Below are positions 1 through 8,653 of a stretch of DNA of 18,540 nucleotides, piece by piece. Made by a program: the position numbers and the translations under genes. Each line of letters opens with the position of its first letter. The first letter of the stretch is position 1. Source of the stretch: Hemicentrotus pulcherrimus (lineage: Eukaryota; Echinodermata; Echinoidea; Camarodonta; Strongylocentrotidae); contig BEXV01000023.1 in NCBI GenBank assembly GCA_003118195.1, positions 264,492-283,031 on the forward strand, read 5' to 3'. The notes beneath the pieces are model-generated. The model had not been told where the DNA came from. It saw nothing but the letters and a program-made list of their open reading frames with translations, and ran no database searches.

Positions 1-343
1 ACAGAGAAAGATGGGGGAAAGAAAGACAGAGATATTGATGTAACCTTGGATTAGTCTTCTATTATTCATATCGATGTAAGAGGGATTGAATGGATGTAAC
101 CCTTTTAAATTATTGATAGTGATGAGGGAATTTAGGGGGAATTTTCTTTGGCTAGATTATGGATTTGATGAATAATATTCTGGCGAACGGATGAAGTAGA
201 ATGCAGAAAATGATAGCATTATCAAAAAAATTCAAGCAAATCATAGAAGGCAATTTCTATGTTCACAAAGATCCTAAAGTAATGGGAAAACATTTTTTGT
301 TGATGCATATAATACCAATATATTACATCCTCTTTGTATCCAG
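1..343. other. Non-coding flank, probably intron upstream of the exon A pair
   Basis: No convincing exon is visible. The last 40 bases resemble the intron sequence just upstream of exon A (shared 'aatacca', a pyrimidine-rich stretch, then an acceptor AG). This suggests the exon A duplication includes some intron. The rest is AT-rich sequence with no recognised repeat. Confidence 0.5.
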
Positions 344-414
344 ATACCGGTGGTATAGAAGTTAATTGTCAGTATCCTCCAACAGATGGCCAGTCTCCTC
401 CAGGAGTCAACTAG
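344..414 (+). pseudogene. Decayed duplicate of exon A with an in-frame stop
   Basis: A pyrimidine-rich tract and acceptor CAG (341-343) precede a stretch clearly related to exon A. In phase 1 it reads DTGGIEVNCQYPPTDG and then QSPPGVN before TAG at 412-414. The intact exon has GTSGIEVDTGNGQSPPAEG and then QSPPGVDK at the same places, so the stop replaces the Lys codon AAG. Similarity fades soon after the stop ('gagcaaggggct' against 'gagccagaggct') and no donor matching that of exon A was found. It is most simply a dead tandem copy. An alternative is a terminal exon giving a truncated form without the membrane anchor; no polyadenylation signal was seen to support this. Confidence 0.6.
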
Positions 415-501
415 GAGCAAGGGGCTGCCTTGTATGATTTTACCAGTCATGATTATCCATATTAATGATCAATACCATTGTTTCATCCTTCCTCCAATCA
501 G

Positions 502-657
502 GTACCAGTGGTATAGAAGTTGATACAGGTAATGGGCAGTCTCCTCCAGCAGAGGGCCAGTCTCCTCCAGGAGTCGACAAGGAGCCAGAGGCTGATGTAG
601 GAGCCGAAGGGAACCAGGCCAACTCTGATACAGCAGGACAAGGAGGTGCTGCAGAAA
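502..657 (+). CDS. Exon A of a single-pass membrane protein: acidic Pro/Gly-rich extracellular stalk
   Basis: This is an internal exon of 156 nt, phase 1 at both ends. It is bounded by a pyrimidine-rich acceptor (AG at 500-501) and the donor GAAA|gtaaga (gt at 658). Its 52 codons are open and begin (G)TSGIEVDTGNGQSPPAEG. They include a doubled GQSPP motif, and the remainder is rich in Glu, Asp, Ala, Gly and Gln, with no Cys and no Trp. That composition fits a disordered, possibly O-glycosylated stalk rather than a folded domain. It splices in phase to exon B, making a Ser codon (A|GT) across the junction. A decayed copy lies 158 bases upstream. The 5' exons, including any signal peptide and ectodomain, are outside the window. 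No family was recognised. The open frame runs back to 465 only because the intron happens to be open; the ATG there is not taken as a start. Confidence 0.75.
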
Positions 658-889
658 GTAAGAAATAATAATGATTATGATAATAATAAAAACAGTGTTC
701 ATAAAGCGCCTACCACCAAAATCTCTTAGTGCAATAACAAAAAAAATACTACCGGTATGTTAAACAATTACATAGTAAAAAAAAAAATCTACAAATTACA
801 ACCATACTATAATAATACAAAAGGATGATGATAGTATTTAGTATTAATAGCAAGAAGAAGAGCCACAATAGCAACAGATACCCATATCT
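658..889. other. Intron sequence, AT-rich
   Basis: AT-rich with an A-run near 777-787. No exon or recognised repeat was seen. Confidence 0.4.
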
Positions 890-1040
890 CGTAATGGATA
901 TTTGTTTATACCACTCAAGGTTCCCAAGGCCCTACAGTATCATTCTAGCGCTTGCTAGGCTACCACTTTGCTCACAGCGTACAAGGAACTCCTTCCTACT
1001 GTTACCACTTTAACACCTGGGTAGAGAGTGGCAAATGTAG
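890..1040 (-). repeat. SINE-like dispersed repeat, minus orientation
   Basis: The reverse complement shares an ordered series of blocks with 3279-3385 on the + strand: CACTCTC(T)ACCCAGG, a GGTA...AGTAGG block, GATTC/GTTCCTTG.A.GCTGTGAGCA, then GGTAGCC. Two related copies in opposite orientation within 2.5 kb indicate a dispersed family. The 'accactctacacccagg'-type core resembles tRNA-derived SINE tails of marine invertebrates as I remember them, but no tRNA-like A and B boxes were established. Open frames across this region (825-1233) are incidental. Confidence 0.5.
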
Positions 1041-1549
1041 GTTGATGTCTTGCAAAAGGAAACCAGTGCCTGTACCGGGGGCTTCACACCCACAATCTAC
1101 GCATCTCCAATCAATTGTTAAACCTCTCAAACAAGACACCTTGACTACAACACCATCGCTCCTCAATCCTTTTCTTTGTATCCAAAGATTCTTTGGCCAG
1201 ACATTTTATAGATGTTCCAGCGTTGATTTCTGATGAATTTTAGTGTAAATATCTACATGGAATACGACATTTAGGCAAAAACTCATTCGTTTACACTGAT
1301 ATTGACAACTCTGCAATCTCACATAGGTTTGTGCAGTTTGCTTTACTGTATCAGTACCGGGTAGGTTTTACAAAAAGCATTGGCATGTGCCTATTTCCAT
1401 CCCTGGCTAACATGTAAATCATCTTTTATCTGTCATCTTTCACTAGTTTGTTTCATATTCTACTTTATGATCAGACAAAACTTCATTGCAGTTTACAATA
1501 TTTAGTATCTGATGAAATGTTATAGAAGCTAACCAAAATAACATGGGCT
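1041..1549. other. Intron sequence with no recognised feature
   Basis: An open frame to 1233 starts inside the SINE-like repeat and shows no domain, so it was not called. The rest is AT-rich sequence without a clear exon. Confidence 0.4.
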
Positions 1550-1745
1550 TTAAAGCCTATCTGCACTAGTTTGACCAGGAGGGATAAGACCTCCCTGCAC
1601 GGTCACTGACAGGTGGTTATCTCATCAAATCAGCTCTCAATTAACATAGGAAAAAGGGGACCATGGGGGACCAACGGTCACTGATTAGGCATTGTTTGCT
1701 ATACAGAGGGCGCAAGAAGCTATAAGTGGTGCAGTAGGTCTTTAA
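1550..1745 (+). mobile_element. TTAA-flanked MITE, copy 1
   Basis: The element at 1554-1741 is bracketed by TTAA (1550-1553 and 1742-1745). Its left end is AGCCTATCTGCACTAG. The reverse complement of its right end starts AGACCTACTGCACCAC, so the short terminal inverted repeats share CTGCACTA-like sequence. A close full-length copy in the same orientation lies at 16466-16649, also flanked by TTAA. TTAA target sites are typical of piggyBac-class elements. At about 188 bp it has no coding capacity, so it would be non-autonomous. It lies in the intron between exons A and B. Confidence 0.75.
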
Positions 1746-1893
1746 GGTATTTTTTTCTCTTACTTTGGAAGGTGTTCTTTAAGATTTTGTCGCATGATGA
1801 CACTTCCATGCACATAAGCTATGACTCATCGATACTTACGCTCTACAGAATCGTTCAATACGCCATTATTGAGAAGGATTCCTGGAATCTGAT
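1746..1893. other. Intron spacer
   Basis: No feature was recognised between the MITE and the tandem duplication. Confidence 0.3.
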
Positions 1894-2420
1894 AGAGCCC
1901 GGAGAGACCTACATGTAGATGTGACTCTATTTGAGGCATACTGTACAAAGAAATATAATATCACTTACTCAAACATATCCCCCCCTAAACATACACAACA
2001 ACAACAATAAAGCAAAACAAAGCAAAAAATAACAATTTTAATTTATTTGTTATTATGTCCTGACTCTGGAGGCCATTACAGAATGTATTTCATATTTTCA
2101 TTCAGACTGTAGACTATGTTTGTACTTCAGGAGTTTGTCCTGTCTTGTTCTAACTGGTATCTCCTAATCACTGGAAAGGCTCAAGTGATTTTTTTTCTTT
2201 GTTTCTCATTCAGACTGAATTTAGCTAAATTGAGTTTAATAATTAGCGAGGTGAGAGAAATTAATGGGTGAGAGAAATGGGGGCTCTTTCAGAAAATTAA
2301 AAGAAATAATGGGGCGGGGACCGAATATGATATTTTCATGACACATAGTATTGCTTAAATCAGTTAATGCAATATAACGCGGAATCAAGTGGTTTTAGCA
2401 CTTGACTGTAGACACAGAAG
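1894..2420 (+). repeat. 0.5-kb tandem duplication, copy 1
   Basis: Runs from 'agagcccggagaga' to 'gacacagaag' and is followed at once by N (2421) and copy 2. Collinear similarity covers the whole unit, including the C-run, the 'acaacaacaa' tract, 'gtcctgactctgg' and 'agcacttgactgtag', with scattered substitutions and small indels. No coding potential was seen. Confidence 0.9.
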
Positions 2421-2421
2421 N
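2421..2421. other. Ambiguous base at the duplication junction
   Basis: A single N lies exactly between the two copies. It marks a low-quality or artificially joined position. Confidence 0.95.
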
Positions 2422-2929
2422 AGAGCCCGGAGAGAGCTAGATGTGACTCTATTTGAGGCATATACTGTACAAAGAAATGTAATATCACTTACTCAAACAT
2501 ACCCCCCTAAACAAACATAACAACAACAACAAAGCAAAACAAAGCAAAAATAACAACTTTGATTTATTTGTTATTATGTCCTGACTCTGGAAGCCATTAC
2601 AGAATATATTTCATATTTTAAATCAGACTTTAGAGTATGTTTGTACTTCAGGAGTTTGTTCTGTCTTGTTCTAGCTGGTATATATCTCCTATTAAATCAC
2701 TGAAAAGGCTCAAGTCATTTTTTTTTGTTTCTCATCCAGACCGAATTTAGCTAAATTGAGATTAATAATTAGCGAGGTTAGAGAAATGGGGGCTCTTTAT
2801 TAAGAAAATTAGAAGAAATGGGGTGGAGGCTGAATTTGATATTTGTATGCCACATTTTATTGCATAAATCAGTTTATGCAATATAACGTAGAATCAAGTG
2901 GTTTTAGCACTTGACTGTAGACACAGAAG
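2422..2929 (+). repeat. 0.5-kb tandem duplication, copy 2
   Basis: Collinear with 1894-2420 and slightly shorter because of indels; for example, the 'ttaatgggtgagagaaa' insertion of copy 1 is absent. After its end the sequence reads 'gaatgggatagagcccc'. This resembles the flank before copy 1 ('gaatctgatagagcccg') and shows where the unit boundary lies. Confidence 0.9.
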
Positions 2930-2988
2930 GAATGGGATAGAGCCCCAGTGCAGTTCTATTCTTTAGTAAGACATTTCGTCGCCTGGAT

Positions 2989-3255
2989 GGCAGAAGGGTG
3001 TTAGCTCTAATTTCAGGTAAAAAATGAAGCATTAAGCAGAAGGGCATTAGCACTTAATCGCCTCAAACTTTTATAAAACTGACTTATTTCTGAAAAGAAA
3101 TTGTGGACGTGTTCTACTATAACATTTCTATCAGTCTTTTAAGTTTAAAACCAATTTTCGGGACACTAAGCAATATAAATATAAAACAAATCTTTTTATG
3201 CCAATAATTTGAAAAGTAGTTTTCGAGTCGCTCGCGTGCTAAACGCCCTTCTGCC
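2989..3255. mobile_element. Putative 267-bp MITE with GGCAGAAGGGYGTT termini
   Basis: The left end is GGCAGAAGGGTGTTAGC (2989-3005). The reverse complement of the right end (3238-3255) is GGCAGAAGGGCGTTTAGC, which matches except for one substitution and one inserted T. An internal copy of the motif, AGCAGAAGGGCATTAGCAC, lies at 3035-3053. The same motif recurs near 10670, 16785 and 17000. No target-site duplication was clear. It is non-coding. It may instead be a chance pairing of dispersed motif copies. Confidence 0.45.
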
Positions 3256-3278
3256 ACCCGGCATACGATTTATCTCAT

Positions 3279-3385
3279 TTACCACTCTCCACCCAGGAGA
3301 GGTACCAGTAGGGAGGGATTCTTTGAATGCTGTGAGCACTGCTACCGGTAGCCAAGCTGGAGCTGGGTAATATTGGAGCACCTGT
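3279..3385 (+). repeat. SINE-like dispersed repeat, plus orientation
   Basis: Starts 'ccactctccacccagg' and continues through 'ggattctttgaatgctgtgag' and a 'ctaccggtag' block. It is related to the inverted copy at 890-1040. It lies in the intron about 100 bases before exon B. The minus-strand open frame covering it is incidental. Confidence 0.5.
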
Positions 3386-3481
3386 ACCTTGCATCTTGCA
3401 CGTATATATGCTATAAACATATTCAATGATATTATATTGATATAATTACTTTTATAATTCCTTCATTTTTTTAAAAATCAG

Positions 3482-3604
3482 GTCCCAATGAAAGTATTGA
3501 GAACTATCCAAGTGATGGAATCCAGGAATCGAACGCAGACGTTGAGGTTCATCAAGCTCAAAACAACGGCAGTGTCATCTTGTTAGCGGAATGGCAATTC
3601 ATCC
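3482..3604 (+). CDS. Exon B of the membrane protein: membrane-proximal stalk
   Basis: This 123-nt exon is phase 1 at both ends. The acceptor is AG at 3480-3481 after a T-rich tract, and the donor is ATCC|gtaagt at 3605. Its 41 codons are open. The segment begins (S)PNESIENYPSDGIQES, continues NADVEVHQAQNNGS, and ends VILLAEWQFI just before the membrane. The first part is acidic and Asn-rich like exon A. The C-terminal ten residues are hydrophobic with one Trp and form a juxtamembrane lead into exon C. One N-glycosylation sequon is visible (NES), and NGS sits at the stalk end. The junction codon C|TG (Leu) joins it in frame to the transmembrane helix. The three-way phase agreement with exons A and C is the main evidence that it is real. 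Confidence 0.8.
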
Positions 3605-3934
3605 GTAAGTTAATCCATCAACTCCTTAATTCTTTTATGCCCTTTTACTTGGCCTGTATTCCAGTTACTAAACTCAAGTTTAAACCTAACACTGGGTTTC
3701 ATCTTTTGTTCAAAATTGGTATTACTAAAGGAAGTTCAATAGTCTGAGGTCTAATAGTTGTCCTTTTGATAAACATGATTTTAGACCCAAGGACCACTGA
3801 GGTTCAACTGAATTAGAATACGGACCATAGGCTTTCATACAGGAGCCGCCCAGTCCTGTATGAGCCAATTGCATGGTCAAGTCAACTGTTAAACACCATC
3901 AGCCTCATTGCTAAAAGACCCCAAAACGACCAAT
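3605..3934. other. Intron sequence between exon B and the split duplication
   Basis: No repeat or exon was recognised. Confidence 0.3.
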
Positions 3935-4324
3935 AATTGAAGGATTATTCACCATTTGGGGTAATATAATTATCATTGTCCGGTCTATTGTAAGTCTGTC
4001 ACTGGGAGGAGGTTATAAGGTAGGATTTACAACAAAAATATTGATTAAGTACAGGTATTAAAAAACAGTGCAATTGTCACATTTCGGGAGGAAGGACAAT
4101 TATGATAAATTGTTGATTGTGAGAACTTTTATATGTATGCATCATCGTATCTGAGGAATGTGTCATTTCTTTTTTTACCAAAATCTTAGTTTTATAGGAA
4201 GAAGGATAATTCATCTGTAAAGTCAACTAATGACTGAATGAAGATTCCCCATGTCATGAGAAACATCAACCTTTCAAACCATTTCTAAAACTTTCTGCTG
4301 CCACTCAAGTTGGCTTTCCATGAA
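3935..4324 (+). repeat. 0.4-kb direct repeat, copy 1
   Basis: Begins 'aattgaaggattattcacc' and matches 4663-5062. The first 190 bases are almost identical (one obvious difference, 'aattatga' against 'aattctga'). Similarity drops around the middle and recovers at 'gaagattccccatgtcatga'. The copies diverge completely after 'gctttccatga'. Non-coding. Confidence 0.9.
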
Positions 4325-4662
4325 GGACTCTGTACTTGAAAGTTTTTGGTGCAAAATATCTATTCAATATTGTTTAAATATTGCCTTCAGAGGTTTAGAT
4401 GGCAATACTTTAACCTACATCAAGTTGGCAAAAAACAGAAATATATGCCCAAATGTTCAATGTTGAAGTGCATTTGCGATATCTATATCCAGGCCAGATC
4501 GATATGATAATTTACCAAATATATCGATTAGTAGGCGGTTTTCCAGCAAAATTTGTATCATTACGTATTAGTCAAAACAAATTCTTTCACATGATTGGTA
4601 ATACAGTTTAAGAGCTTCCATTTCATTTTTTTTGAGAGGGGGGGGGGGGGGGCCCAAACCGN
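4325..4662. other. Spacer between repeat copies, ending in poly-G and N
   Basis: AT-rich sequence ends in a run of 15 G (4638-4652), then 'cccaaaccg' and N at 4662, immediately before copy 2. This looks like a low-quality read end or an assembly join. The small open frame across 4595-4789 spans the N and was not called. Confidence 0.6.
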
Positions 4663-5062
4663 AATTGAAGGATTATTCACCATTTGGGGTAATATAATTA
4701 TCATTGTCCGGTCTATTGTAAGTCTGTCACTGGGAGGAGGTTATAAGGTAGGATTTACAACAAAAATATTGATTAAGTACAGGTATTAAAAAACAGTGCA
4801 ATTGTCACATTTCGGGAGGAAGGACAATTCTGATAAATTGTTGATTGTGAGAACTTTTATATGTATGCATCATTGTTTCTGAGAAATGTGTCATATTTTT
4901 AGATACAAAAATCGAAGACTGCCAATTTAGTAGAAGAATGATAATTAATATGTACAGTCATCTATCTAATGACCGAATGAAGATTCCCCATGTCATGAGA
5001 AACATCAACCTTTCAAACCATTTCTAAATGTTCTGCTGCCACTCAAGTTAGCTTTCCATGAT
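4663..5062 (+). repeat. 0.4-kb direct repeat, copy 2
   Basis: Second copy of 3935-4324, starting directly after the N at 4662. Differences are few in the first half and include several indels in the second. Confidence 0.9.
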
Positions 5063-6480
5063 GTACTATATATTTCCTTAACTGAAGCTGGAGGGGTGGT
5101 AGAACTGGACCCTCCAAGTTATCAAAATATTTTCATAGAATGTAGTTCCATTTCTAAATATGACCAAGTAGACTTGACTTGTATACATCATTTACTCACA
5201 AATTCTTAAGATTTCAAACGTTGTTTACTATGCAGTATGCAACACTGTGCACCCAAGACATTACTGAATAAGAAACACAACTAGTGGGTAGAGATAGATT
5301 GTACATGTGATATACATGTAAAGTAGTTATATTCAAAGCCTCTAAAACTGTATGTAGTGGTGTATATTTTTTACTCCAAAATTTACCCCAAACTTGATGA
5401 AACACTTTATTTAAAAGCATGTTCCTGTTAAAATTTGAAGTATCTTGATATAACGCTCCATATCATATAACATATGGTACGCATTTGTAGGTATCAAGGA
5501 TGCACAGTAAAGATGGATCAATTTTATCAAACGTCATAGCAAAGTCCTGTACAGGCATGTGTAGAAGTGGGCACAAGAGGGCAGTATACAAGAAATGTGA
5601 ATAGTGTTCATGAGTCTGCTTCAATGAGAGTGGGAGGTCTGGAATAAAATAGTGTATAAGGCTGTTGCCTTTGAAGAAAATTGTAATCTATGATAGATTT
5701 TCGGAATGAATAAGTCTAGGCCTGGTCTAGGCCATCTATGTTGAAAGTTTTGTGCACTTTTGATTCATAGTCTAAGAAAATGATAGCAAAATTACAACTT
5801 TTCATGAAAAAGTACTTCAAGTATATACATTTCTTGAACCTTATTTGTGTGTGTATTTAGGCTATCTAAAGGTGATCTAAAATGTTGTGCATATGGCTGA
5901 TCTCAATAAGTACCTTTGTTCATCACATAATACATAACAAATTGTAGGTACATGTAATTTGATTTTAATACAGAATATGACAGTGCCTCCATCCAAGGCA
6001 AAAGCCATCTATACACAGATAATTCTTTTAATAAAGAATATTGGGCAATCATTTTTTTCTGCTGAACCTTATTGCCTAGATTTGAGCAACAGATGGCAGC
6101 ATTTGACACTTTGGATCAGAGCCATGTATGTACAGAGATTGGCCAACCCGATTTGAGTTGGGCACACTATGGCAAATACTGCTATGTTGGGCAAACTTTG
6201 TTGTAAAAACTGACACCAAATTGGCCAAACTCTGGCTTTGCTTTGGATCGAGGCTCTCTCATCTCTCATTCTCCTTTGAAGAGATCTAGTTTATTCAAAG
6301 GAAAATTTTAGAACAAAAGTTTTATGTTATACCATGTTTCTTCTTTTTGGGCGAAAAATAACAAATTCACAAAAACTTAATTTCAGATACTTTATTTAAG
6401 ATTTCCAATCGTGCTGCATGGCTAATTTCGATCAGACATAAATATTTTGTTTTTATTCTTGTGCTTTTTTTCTTTTGCAG
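5063..6480. other. Remaining intron before the transmembrane exon
   Basis: AT-rich sequence with short stop-bounded frames on both strands, none with recognisable domains. The last 40 bases are a strong pyrimidine tract leading to the exon C acceptor. Confidence 0.4.
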
Positions 6481-6547
6481 TGATTGTTGTGGGCTGCGTT
6501 GCTGTTGCTATCATCGGCGTCGCCATTGCTTTTATCTGCTGGTACAA
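6481..6547 (+). CDS. Exon C: single transmembrane helix
   Basis: The acceptor is excellent: a long T/C-rich tract and TTTTGCAG ending at 6480. The donor TACAA|gtaagt (gt at 6548) matches the consensus well. The 67-nt exon enters in phase 1 and leaves in phase 2. It reads (L)IVVGCVAVAIIGVAIAFI and then CWY. This is about 22 hydrophobic residues with small-residue (Gly/Ala) spacing, closed by Cys-Trp-Tyr at the membrane face. With the VILLAEWQFI of exon B before it and the basic tail of exon D after it, the topology is type I: N-terminus outside, C-terminus inside, by the positive-inside rule. Frame, splice sites and hydropathy all agree, so this is the best-supported exon here. Confidence 0.85.
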
Positions 6548-7944
6548 GTAAGTGAAATTAAAAATTAAAAAACTAACGATAACAGAATGATTTATGTTTA
6601 TATTGTATTTTTGTATACACCATGCTGTTATGTCTATTGTTTTTTTTTTCCTTCTTGCTAATGGTCCTTTTACATTCAACTTTTATTTTACTCTTTAAGT
6701 ATGAAATCTTGTTCCCTCTTTTCCATCACTATTTGTTTGTTCTTTTTCTTCTTTTAATTCGATAATTTTGATTCTGTTTGCTTTAAATGCATATTAATTT
6801 CTTTTCTTATTTCTTTGATGAGAAATACCTTTCATTGTAATTCATACACTCTTTGGTTGTGTTTACATGTATCTCTTTTTATCGACNTCCTTCTTTAGTA
6901 TTATGTTTCTTACAGGTATATGCGATCATGTTAAAGTATTCTCAAGTATACCAGCATTTATTTTAAACCTTAAAGACCTTTCTCCAAGCCAGAAAATACT
7001 GATAGTTTTATTTTTCTTCAATAGATTGTTCTTTGTGGCCATAGATTGCATAAAACAAGGAATCCATGGATATAACTTAAAGGCACCGTTTAACAATGTT
7101 TTGCAGTTTTACAAATCTGATATGCATGGCCCTACAATTTATCAGTGTCTATGATATGGTGTTGAAGCCCTACAAAAATTGGGCTTCAGAAATGATCATG
7201 AAGTGCCTGAAAAACAGTAAAAATCTTTGAGTGACCGGTTTTACAATTCTCATTTACTCTAATAGACTAGTGCTATAAAAACTGTAGGGAAAACGATTTT
7301 TGAAATTTGGATTTCCAATCATAAATATCTTGATAATCAGACAGACGATCAGCTTGTAAAAGTCATGGGATTCCTGACTGACCTAAAGGTTTATAATTAT
7401 GATTGCAGCATGAGCTAATAAATCCAGGATTTTGTTTAGAATCTGAGGCAAAGATACCCAATCCCTTTAATGATACCGGTAAACCATTTCTGGATCATGT
7501 CCAGGTTTTGAGTTTATAGGTGTTTAGCTTGAACAATAACACTACCTGTCAAATTTGCAAAACCATAATTCCGGGTCAAGGATATGTACTTTTATTGACT
7601 ACATGTACGCTCTTCAAGAACAATATGCAATGTATCTGATGTACGTGTTTACGACACAAGCTTGTGATTTTATGTTGGCATACTTGTATATATCTGTTCA
7701 GTGGTGACTATAGCGTAGTTGATTATTGAAGGAACTTTTATGAAGCTTTCAAGAGAAATTGCAGCTACCGTAGTGCTCTATTGCTGTGATGGGTTCTACA
7801 TTGGCTTCCAGGTGATATGAATTGTTTAGCTATGTGCTTTGTATGTACCCTACTTTCTGGAGATATGTTCCTTTAGCTGTTATGTTTGTGAGTTATATTT
7901 TTAGTGGCAAGAGAGAGATTGCAGTTAGGGATTGATTTGAGGCA
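6548..7944. other. Start of the 4.7-kb intron between exons C and D
   Basis: AT-rich, with a third N at 6887. Unlike the other two, no duplicated flank was seen beside it. The open frame 6867-7154 spans this N and has no recognisable domain. Confidence 0.4.
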
Positions 7945-8018
7945 GTGAGTGAGTGAGTGAGTGAGTGAGCAAAATGCAAAAAGGGGGAAAAAGAAATACA
8001 TGGAAAGGTATGGATATT

Positions 8019-8050
<32 letters not shown>
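7945..8050. repeat. (GTGA)n and (TA)n microsatellites
   Basis: About six GTGA units at 7945-7969, then 15 perfect TA units at 8021-8050. Confidence 0.95.
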
Positions 8051-8054
<4 letters not shown>

Positions 8055-8176
8055 TATTATATGATATGTCTAGAATATTTTAAAAAAGCATGATGGATGG
8101 ATTAGTGCATAGAGAGGTGGAAAAAAGATTTTAAAAAGATAGTGAGACATACACATTGTACAGAAAACAACATACA

Positions 8177-8205
8177 TATAGATAGATAGGTAGATAGATG
8201 GAGAT

Positions 8206-8242
<37 letters not shown>

Positions 8243-8395
8243 TAATAGATAGATAAATATATAGATAGATAGATATTATAGAGAGGGAGATGGGTAGATA
8301 CGGGTGGATAGAAATATAGATAGATAGATAGATACATGTAGATGGATAGATAGTTAGATAGACAGAAAGAGAGACAGAGAGATAGATAGAGAATA
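8177..8395. repeat. GATA-rich compound microsatellite with a (GA)15 core
   Basis: Imperfect GATA repeats surround a perfect GA run at 8211-8240. The long minus-strand open frame here (8070-8666) is Ser/Leu/Tyr/Ile low complexity produced by these repeats and is not a gene. Confidence 0.95.
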
Positions 8396-8546
8396 GAATT
8401 AACCAGGAGGCTAGAAGGACATGAAAGTCATTTGAAATTACTAGAAAGAAGCTGTGTGTGACAGTGAAGTTTAGGAAAAGCAAATGACAGAACAGAGAGA
8501 TGAGAAACAGGGAGAGAAACAGAGAACACAAGATAGGATCTAAGTA

Positions 8547-8653
8547 CAATTCGTCGCTGTTTTCACGAAGTGACGGTAGTGAAAAAAAATTGCATTCACT
8601 TTCCATTACGATTTTCCTCACTACCGTCACTTCGTGAAAACAAGGACGAATTG
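8547..8653. repeat. Near-perfect 36-bp inverted repeat (foldback element or hairpin)
   Basis: The left arm (8547-8582) starts CAATTCGTCGCTGTTTTCAC. The right arm (8618-8653) is its reverse complement with two mismatches (GC against CT at arm positions 10-11). The loop is 35 bases and starts with an A-run. It could be a miniature foldback transposon, or form a long RNA hairpin if the intron is transcribed. No clear target-site duplication was seen outside the arms. Confidence 0.9.

Noticed and set aside
465..501. ATG at 465 as the start of the exon A protein
   Set aside because: This segment is the pyrimidine-rich intron end before the AG at 500-501, and the decayed duplicate upstream shares this intron-exon structure. 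The open frame is incidental.
825..1233. Two plus-strand frames of 62 and 93 codons
   Set aside because: They read through the inverted SINE-like repeat and unique flank. Related repeat sequence at 3279 does not keep the frame.
8177..8395. GATA repeats as a possible CRISPR-like array
   Set aside because: Unit length is four bases with no spacers; it is a eukaryotic microsatellite.
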